A stretch of DNA of 64,000 bases from Galerina marginata (Eukaryota; Basidiomycota; Agaricomycetes; Agaricales; Galerinaceae). Below are positions 57,709 through 64,000 of this stretch, in pieces. The translations under genes and the position numbers were made by a program. The stretch spans positions 558,001 to 622,000 of the forward strand of contig JAECYW010000013.1 in assembly GCA_023014335.1 (NCBI GenBank), given 5' to 3'. The stretch's first letter is position 1, and every line of letters begins with the position of its first letter. Under the pieces are notes generated by a model. That model saw only the letters and a program-made list of their open reading frames with translations, ran no database searches and had not been told where the DNA came from.

Positions 57709-60272
57709 TCACCAGTAATCTGGATGACGGTGGGGTACTATTGCATCGTTTCCTCGTTTCTTCCTTTCCGCCTCCCATTTAGATACCCATTTCGCCATTT
57801 TCCCCCGACTCTTTTCACTGCCGACATTGACCGTTGCAATCATCTTGACCCAGCTGAAAGAAAGAGAAAAACATGTCAATTCATGGAAAGATGAATGTTC
57901 CGAATAAGGGACGGGGTAAAGTTGTAGCGTTGACGTTGACTGCTTCGACAACTCAAGGTCTGTGAAAGTAAAAGTCCGGTTTGATGCTGAAGAGAGAATG
58001 CTGGAAATTGAGGGCAGCAGATTAGTTCCTGCCGCGGGAGTGTAGCTTTGCGTGACTTTGTCAATGACTGCTCGCAGATCAATTATTGAATCCACTTACG
58101 TCCAACCCGTGGGTCGAAAACCAATCACTCGGTCATACTGTCCTTGAAAGCGTTCGAGATAGATTTTCAGACGGTCTGTGGAGATAGTAGACAATGGTAC
58201 GAGGTGGACAAGCCCTTCCATTGGGTCTGACGTCAATAAGCCATGTAACTCTGGGTCATCTTGACACTTGAGTATGGCGGTTTTCCGTGCATCGCAGTAT
58301 ATCTTAGTGTCCAGCGCTTGTGCAATGGCTAGGAAGGGATAAGCTGGAAATCCCACCATATTGTGAAGAAGGGGTTCCCACCTTTGGCAATCCGTTCCTT
58401 GCCAATAGAATAGGTTCTAAAAAGGACGTCTTAATGCACATATATATCGGTATTATGATCCCACAAACCCAATAACGATTAAAATCTTTGATTGTTCTTT
58501 TGCCTTCCCTTTGGGGTCCACGGTGGCCATCCAAGCAAGAACAGTTGATTTCTTGTCTTTCGTAAGTTGACCGTGTACAATCCGTCTGGCCAGCTCAGCA
58601 CAAGCAGAGATAACCATGGGCTGCGGGGGGAATGTGTACTGTACGGCCGATATTGTATTTCAGCCAAGCTGTTAGAACGCCAATAACTTACCTTGGGGTC
58701 GAGATAAGTTGTGTCAAGATAAACATGATCGATAGCCTTGCCCTTTACCGCGGGGTGAAGAATGTGTTTTGGGGAAGCTCGAAAATCACCGCAATGGAGG
58801 TATCGAAAGGTCTTTGAAGATCCAATAAAGGAGGACTTAAATGTGCTATCTCCCGCATTTATGGTTTGACGACCTTCGAAGAAGAAAAGGCAAGATCCTG
58901 GGCAATGGTTTGCTTCTATAAGTGTCACTGTTACACCATCCGTATTCGGGATAAGCGATGGGACGTCCATGGGTAAAGGATGAACCCATTTTCGGTCCAC
59001 AGAAAGCATGTGTATGATCAAATTGGCGGTTCCTTGAGAACAATAGATAGGGCCGTTCTTCCAACTCGAAGAGAGGTTGGTATAGTGGTCAGAATGAGCA
59101 TGTCTGTTGTGGTTTCAATTCAGAGAGGGACTCTCGCAAAGAAAAATATGGAGCCAACGTTAAGAAGTAGGCAGTCACGCCTGGTATCATCCCGTAGTTG
59201 AAGGCGTCGACGGCGATAGGCATGCCCTGCAGGACTTTATAGAAAGGCGCTTTTCGACGGCCGCCTTTAGATTTCAGAGGGAGGGAGGTTTTACCTTCTG
59301 CAACTGTCGCTTCTTTCCATACTTCGTTTTCTTTGAACGAAGACATAAGAAATGCAAATGCGTTGCTCTCATTGGCTCGCTCATTGGCTCGAGATTTGTC
59401 AATTGGGCAGTCAGGTTCAAAGGGCAGTGAGGCTCGAGGATTAACAAGTGTGCTGGAAGTTGATGTCTCGGGCGGGAGGTCATGGGGCAGCCCGCATGCC
59501 TGATACTGTTGAGAAGGAAATCAAATTTAGTTCTTAAGGTCGAAGCGCGACCGACCTTTGCTGGAGAGGAACCACAAAGCGGCCTCGAGGTGGATTTATT
59601 CTGCGACTCTTCGTAGGATACCCACTCCAGGTCAACATCGTCGTCAACCGCGACTTCAGGTATAACCTCATCATCGCCGTTTTCCCAATCGTCCAGCGTA
59701 AGATCAATGTCAACGGCGGATTCAATTTGCGATGTAGACGCCACCCTAGGTGCCAGATTTTGATTGCACCCCGTTTCTTCACTTCTCCTTTGCGAAGGAG
59801 CTCTTAATAAAAAAGGCTGCCCGAAAGATGGAAAGCCTTTGGGTTCAGCGGTAATCGGTGACGAATCAGACATGAGAAGGTAAGGCTTTCCGAAACATAA
59901 GGGATCCCCGGTCACGCTAGTATCGTTGGCGGAGTTTCCAGAAAGAGATTGATTTGGGATATTCGCATTTTCCTTTGAACGATGAGTAACATTGACGGAG
60001 ACCACCGGGTTATCCACTTTAACCGTTGAAGAGGTATGAACATTTTTTGGGCTAAGTTTCCGCCGTTTGGCAATTGTCGATGCAACAAATTCAGGCTCCT
60101 CATCACTGTCCGAGTCAATGATAATGATTTCTGGATGGGAGGAGGCCCGGGTGCTGGTAGGTTGCGCAGTGGTGCTTGGTTCAGATTTGATCACTGGAAG
60201 GGGTTTTGAGCTGAAAAAATCGTGCAATGTTTGTCGAGGAACGTCGCCTCTCCTCTTCTTTGCAGAAGGCAT
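57709..60272 (-). CDS. PSO2: PSO2/SNM1 interstrand cross-link repair nuclease
   Basis: A 5'-3' exonuclease of the metallo-beta-lactamase/beta-CASP family that acts in DNA interstrand cross-link repair. The N-terminus (MPSAKKRRGDVPRQTLHDFF) is basic and holds a PIP-like QTLHDFF. A long disordered acidic/Ser region follows (about 300 residues). The nuclease domain begins MPIAVDAFNYGMIPGVTAYF and has the metal site THAHSDHYTNLS (HxHxDH), LIEANHCPGSCLFFF, YLHCGDFRASPKHI and HVYLDTTYLDPK. The beta-CASP part ends RVIGFRPTGWTYTPAAGTNL and VPYSEHSSFHELTCFSLSFS with KMIATVNVGSEKSRGKM, as in other PSO2 proteins. Several introns; the one before YTPAAGTNL was placed by homology. A zinc finger was not noticed in the N-terminal part. 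Confidence 0.93.
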
Positions 60273-60767
60273 ATCGGGGAGAATATGCTTTCAACAAGGA
60301 GTAGTAAGCCAAGGATTGTCTCCCACCTTGTATCACGGTATCGCGAACGGCTTATGTGATAAAGCTCACACCCGCCGAGTTGCCGAATGCATCCTTCGTT
60401 CGACATGCAAGATTTCCATTTCATCATCGTCCCTTCGGTTATGTAGACGTCCAGCAGCTAGTCACAAGGCAAACTATCCTGCCGTATCCCATCGATAATC
60501 TTTAACAACACTGGATGTTGGCTTCGAATTCCATCACTTCACCAAATTTGTGGACTCTGACTGCTGCAATAATATGTATGTTATGTATCTGGCACTTCAC
60601 AAGCAAATTAACTTGAGGATCCCTTCACCTAAGCAACTGTGCGCAGGGCAAGTCGTTCTTTTGAATTTGAATAATTCCCATCAGTTCTTATCGCACCATA
60701 TCATATAAATATTTCTCTCCGCGTTTTTGTCACTCACCTCTCTGACCCACTCCACAGTGTATACACA
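60273..60767. promoter_or_regulatory. Divergent promoter region between PSO2 and the aminotransferase
   Basis: 495 bp between outward-facing starts. Near the aminotransferase side TATAAAT (60704-60710) lies 58 bp upstream of the ATG, followed by a pyrimidine-rich stretch, a likely core promoter. Confidence 0.5.
60704..60710 (+). promoter_or_regulatory. Possible TATA box of the aminotransferase gene
   Basis: TATAAAT 58 bp upstream of the start, within AT-rich sequence and followed by CTCTCCGCG and a CT-rich stretch. A short distance to the ATG implies a short 5' UTR. Confidence 0.4.
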
Positions 60768-62796
60768 ATGGCTCCTGCATTAGAACTCAGTTCTGCATTA
60801 TCTCAGATCCATGACTTGAAGAAGGCTTCCAATGTGTTAAAGCCAACTCACATTCTTCACCGAACCCCCTGGCAGCCCCCTGTTGCTGTAGCTGCTGAGG
60901 GAATCTATATCGATCTTGAAGATGGAAAAAGGCTCATCGACGGTGTTGGCGGCGCGGCGGTTGCATGCCTTGGGAATAGTCATCCGACAGTCATGCAAGC
61001 GATCAAAGACCAAGTGGATAAAGTTTCGTGTTTGTGTCTCCTCCTTTCTCGTAACGCATTCACGATGCTCACTGACCGGATCAGATGTCTACAACATGCA
61101 ACTGTCCAATGAACCTGCAGAGGCCCTTGCTAAGAAGCTGGTTGACACCAGCAGTGGGGCTTTCGCGTTATGTGGATTTGCATCTGGAGGTGGGTTCACC
61201 CCTTTTGTTGCATGAGACCTAGTACTTAAATTTGATTTCTACAGGCTCAGAGGCCATGGAAAGCGTTCTGAAGCTTGCAAGACAAGTGCGTGTACGATTT
61301 TATGCGAAAGTCGAGCCCACTGAACAAAAATGTGCCTATCTTAGTACTTCTTTGAGACCGGCCAAACTCAACGCACGAAGTTTATCGCCAGGCAGTTATC
61401 TTTCCACGGAAATACTCTGGGCACATTGGCTTTAGCTTTTCATCCTACACGTCGTGCCCCATACGCAGCGGTCCTCGACGACGAGCATTTTTATCACGTT
61501 TCGCCTGCATACGCTAAGCGGTTCCAAAGGGCTGATGAGAGCGAAGAACAATACGTCGAACGCTTAAGGCTTGAATTAGAAGAAAAGTTTAATGAACTTG
61601 GCCCCGATACCGTTATCGGATGTAAGTATCCCACCGAAATCGAAGATTGCACCCCTGACGGACGATCTGTAGTCGTCGCCGAGACCGTGGTTGGAGCTAC
61701 TACTGGAGTTGTTCCCGCTCCCAAGGGCTATTTCAAGGGTATGTCATTTTAAGATCCCGATGGTGCTGGAAATACACATCTGTCCTACAGCTATGAAATC
61801 TGTTTGCGACAAATACGGCGCGTTGTTCATACTTGATGAGGTATGTACATACATCCCCGGACCTATGATCGTGGGCTTACACTTCTTATCAAGGTCATGA
61901 GTGGGATGGGACGTAAGTCTTACTTACTATAGAACATATGAGTACTATCTTTTTTTTGGCTGATGCTCGTACCAGGCATGGGAAGTTTGCATGCTTGGGA
62001 GTCCTTCGGAGATGGTGTAGCTGTATGTTTTTCAGTTCTTCTGCGCCTCCACCACTGAATAGCATGCTAGCCCGATATACAAGCTGTCGCTAAAGGCCTT
62101 GGTGGAGGGTGAAATTAATCGCTCCTAGCTGTTATAGAGAATGCTGATTACTCAAAAGTTATGCGTCTATCGGGGCTGTCTTGATGTCCCATAAAATTGC
62201 GGATGGTATCCGTGATAATTCAGGTCTGTGGAAACATGGCCATACTTACCAGGCAAGCTGAATCGATTACGAATGTCGTCATATCCGTTTATCGCTTATC
62301 GATAGGCTCACCCACTTGCCTGCGCTGCTTCCTTGGCTGTCCAAGACGTCATCGAAAAAGAAAATTTGCTTCAAAACATTCGTACCCAAGGAGAATATCT
62401 TCGTAAGCATCATCCACTCTTGCAAAGGCCTCTGCTAAGGTTAAACCAGGTCAACTTCTGCAAGATGGTCTTGCTGGCCCAAATTCTCTGGCTGCACCAT
62501 TTGTATTCGATATCCGGGGTGGCGGCGGCTTTTGGGCAGTCGAATTCGAAGTTGGTGACATGAGCTTTGGAGGCTCTTCACTTGCTATGCTCGTCCAAGC
62601 GAAGGCTCTAGAAAACGGCCTGATTGTTATGGGCATGGTCGGCGGGGCCAACCTTGAAGGAACAAAAGGAGACCACATCATTTTCTCCCCTGCATACAAT
62701 GTTACAAAAGAAGAGGTAAAGAAAATCGCTGAGATCTTTATTGGGAGTGTCGACGAGATCCTGAAAGAATATAATGTACAAAATAAAGCTAGGTAG
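60768..62796 (+). CDS. Class-III PLP-dependent aminotransferase
   Basis: This family includes ornithine, GABA and other omega-aminotransferases. The chain reads PTHILHRTPWQPPVAVAAEG with GIYIDLEDGKRLIDGVGGAA near the start, then CLGNSHPTVMQAIKDQVDK, GFASGGSEAMESVLKLARQY, RTKFIARQLSFHGNTLGTLA and VAETVVGATTGVVPAPKGYF. The cofactor Asp lies in YGALFILDEVMSGMGRMGSL, and the Schiff-base Lys lies in DIQAVAKGLGGGYASIGAVL. The C-terminal part is KHGHTYQAHPLACAASLAVQ and ENGLIVMGMVGGANLEGTKG. All residues needed for catalysis seem present. The intron at 62253-62305 begins with GC in CAG|GCAAGC. The exact substrate is unknown; the family contains both catabolic and biosynthetic members. Around nine short introns. 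Confidence 0.9.
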
Positions 62797-63006
62797 CCAC
62801 AGAGATAATTATAATCGTCGGCTTGGAGGTCGGATCGCCAGAGATTGCACGCCACCTGCTTATATAAGGACCAAGGATTGCTTTAGGGCGTTTCGCGAAG
62901 TCTGACCTGCTCTTGCTTTCCTCCACACACTCATCACACTCTCTGTGTCTCTAATTTCTGTCTTATACGCTCAGACTCAGGATCGATGGCTGGGTGCATG
63001 CACTAA
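62797..63006. promoter_or_regulatory. Short upstream region of the last gene
   Basis: 210 bp between the aminotransferase stop and the next start. CTTATATAAGGACC (TATATAA near 62860) could be a TATA box, and a CT-rich stretch follows. Confidence 0.45.
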
Positions 63007-64000
63007 ATGGATTTACGACCAATCCATCATTCAGAAGCCACAAGCAGCTCCAGTGCATCTACCACCCATCCGAGTCTCCCAGAAACATATTCGGCAACGA
63101 CATCAGAAACCAAACCGATACGCTCTAGTGCAAGAGTGAAAGCTGCGAAACACAAAGCCCAAGTAAAAGATCCCGAGTCCCCGAACCAAACTCAGGAACC
63201 TGGAACATCATCGACACATCCCTCTGAATCTATCAGTACACGTAATACTCGCGCGAGCTCAGTCAAAGGCGTTCGCTCTCGTGAAGGCAACTTCGGAAAG
63301 GGGAAGGCTAAGGAAGTGCCACAAGAGCCGGCTACACGAAGCAATAAACGGTAAGCGCCAATGTGACTCCGCCGCATTTCCGCAGGGGCTGATATCACTT
63401 TTACTATGTACAGTCAGCGTCGTAATCCTACATCTACAACCACTTCTCTTACAATAAACGAACCAGTTCGTGACCCCAAAGGCAAGAAACGTGCTGCCCC
63501 AGAAACCGACGACGAAGAAATAGCAGGTCCCTCTACGAAGCGCACCAAAACTTCGGCATACTCACTTAGATCTACCTCATCATCCGCCCACACCCTTGAA
63601 ATGCCCCGCAAATCGCGGTTCGTCGTTTTAATTGCTTTCTGAATTTCGCTGACCTCCCCAACAGAACATCCGCTTCGAAAGGCAAGGCTGCTTTGAAGTC
63701 AAAGATGGCAGTCGCTAGTTCATCTCGCATCGAAAGTGAAGATGTCGAAATGATGGATGCCGATTACACAAATACCAAACAAGAGAACACCTCTGACATC
63801 GACGAACCCGTAGAAGAGAAATCTGGCGTAGACGCCCAACGTAAGGAGGATGACAATCCCAAGGAAGGCGAGAAAGGAGCCGCTGAAGAAGAGGTGAAAG
63901 ATGAAGATGAGGACGATGAGGACGAGGACGAGGATGAAGAAGTTGGGCAAGGGGACGAAGGCAGGATGTCATCAAGCGGTGCGGGACCCATTCCAGGCGG
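63007..64000 (+). CDS. 5' part of a low-complexity basic/acidic protein (continues beyond the window)
   Basis: From the ATG at 63007 a Ser/Thr/Lys-rich chain (MDLRPIHHSEATSSSSASTT) runs to an intron near 63350, continuing QRRNPTSTTTSLTINEPVRD and KGKKRAAPETDDEEIAGPST with a KRTKTS stretch that looks like a nuclear localisation signal. After another intron comes a run of Asp/Glu (about 63890-63950) and then GRMSSSGAGPIPGG at the edge. No catalytic domain has been reached. Disordered nuclear leaders of this kind precede the domains of large HECT ubiquitin ligases such as TRIP12/UFD4, but that is only one possibility. The start is uncertain because no N-terminal motif is conserved. Confidence 0.55.

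Noticed and set aside
63764..63991. Ser-rich minus-strand ORF at the right edge
   Set aside because: It is the antisense of the Asp/Glu run (GAN codons read backwards) of the plus-strand gene.
1..64000. CRISPR arrays, bacterial operons, or a biosynthetic gene cluster
   Set aside because: No spaced direct repeats, and the genes are unrelated housekeeping genes on alternating strands; only the two chitin deacetylases share a function.

Overview
The window looks like a piece of a basidiomycete nuclear genome, most likely an agaricomycete mushroom. The genes are closely packed and broken by many 45-65 nt introns. Recognisable proteins are fungal or eukaryotic housekeeping proteins, and there are two GPI-type chitin deacetylases with proline-rich N-termini. 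Nothing bacterial, viral or organellar was seen. All calls rest on reading the translated sequence and hand-placed splice sites; no database search was possible.

Layout. 0-17 kb: the 3' end of an unrecognised gene, an unrecognised coiled-coil protein, MMS19 (-), an NDUFAF7/MidA-type mitochondrial methyltransferase (+), a METTL13/EEF1AKMT4-like methyltransferase (-), the ribosome biogenesis factor RPF1 (+), and carnitine acetyltransferase (-) with mitochondrial and peroxisomal signals. About 2.9 kb with no confident gene follows. 17-35 kb: a small secreted protein (+), chitin deacetylase copy 1 (-), a ROM2-type RhoGEF (-), TRM82/WDR4 (-), a ~1 kb AT-rich inverted-repeat element, a TMEM97/EXPERA membrane protein (+), and chitin deacetylase copy 2 (+).

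34.7-49.2 kb: a SEC1-family protein (+), proteasome ATPase RPT4 (-), an intron-containing tRNA-Pro(AGG), a serine carboxypeptidase (-), the spliceosome disassembly factor TFIP11/NTR1 (+), PAF1 (+) and ribosomal protein eL43 (-). 49.7-64 kb: SFH5-like phosphatidylinositol transfer protein (-) with a decayed partial copy beside it, a SLY41-like sugar-phosphate transporter (+), a ~1.15 kb MULE-like non-autonomous transposon, ribosomal protein eS4 (+), PSO2/SNM1 (-), a class-III aminotransferase (+), and the 5' part of a low-complexity acidic protein running off the right edge.

The genes are mostly independent housekeeping loci. Loose themes are cell wall and secretion (two chitin deacetylases, RhoGEF, SEC1, SFH5), genome maintenance (MMS19, PSO2) and ribosome or RNA work (RPF1, TRM82, eL43, eS4, tRNA, TFIP11, PAF1). 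I found no convincing undescribed multi-gene system. The most interesting points are: a 4-nt microexon inside the catalytic region of both chitin deacetylases; a Tyr-to-Lys change in a catalytic motif of copy 2; dual targeting signals on carnitine acetyltransferase; three GC-AG introns; two ribosomal protein genes whose first coding exon is only the ATG; a tandem SFH5 pseudogene; and two non-autonomous inverted-repeat elements.
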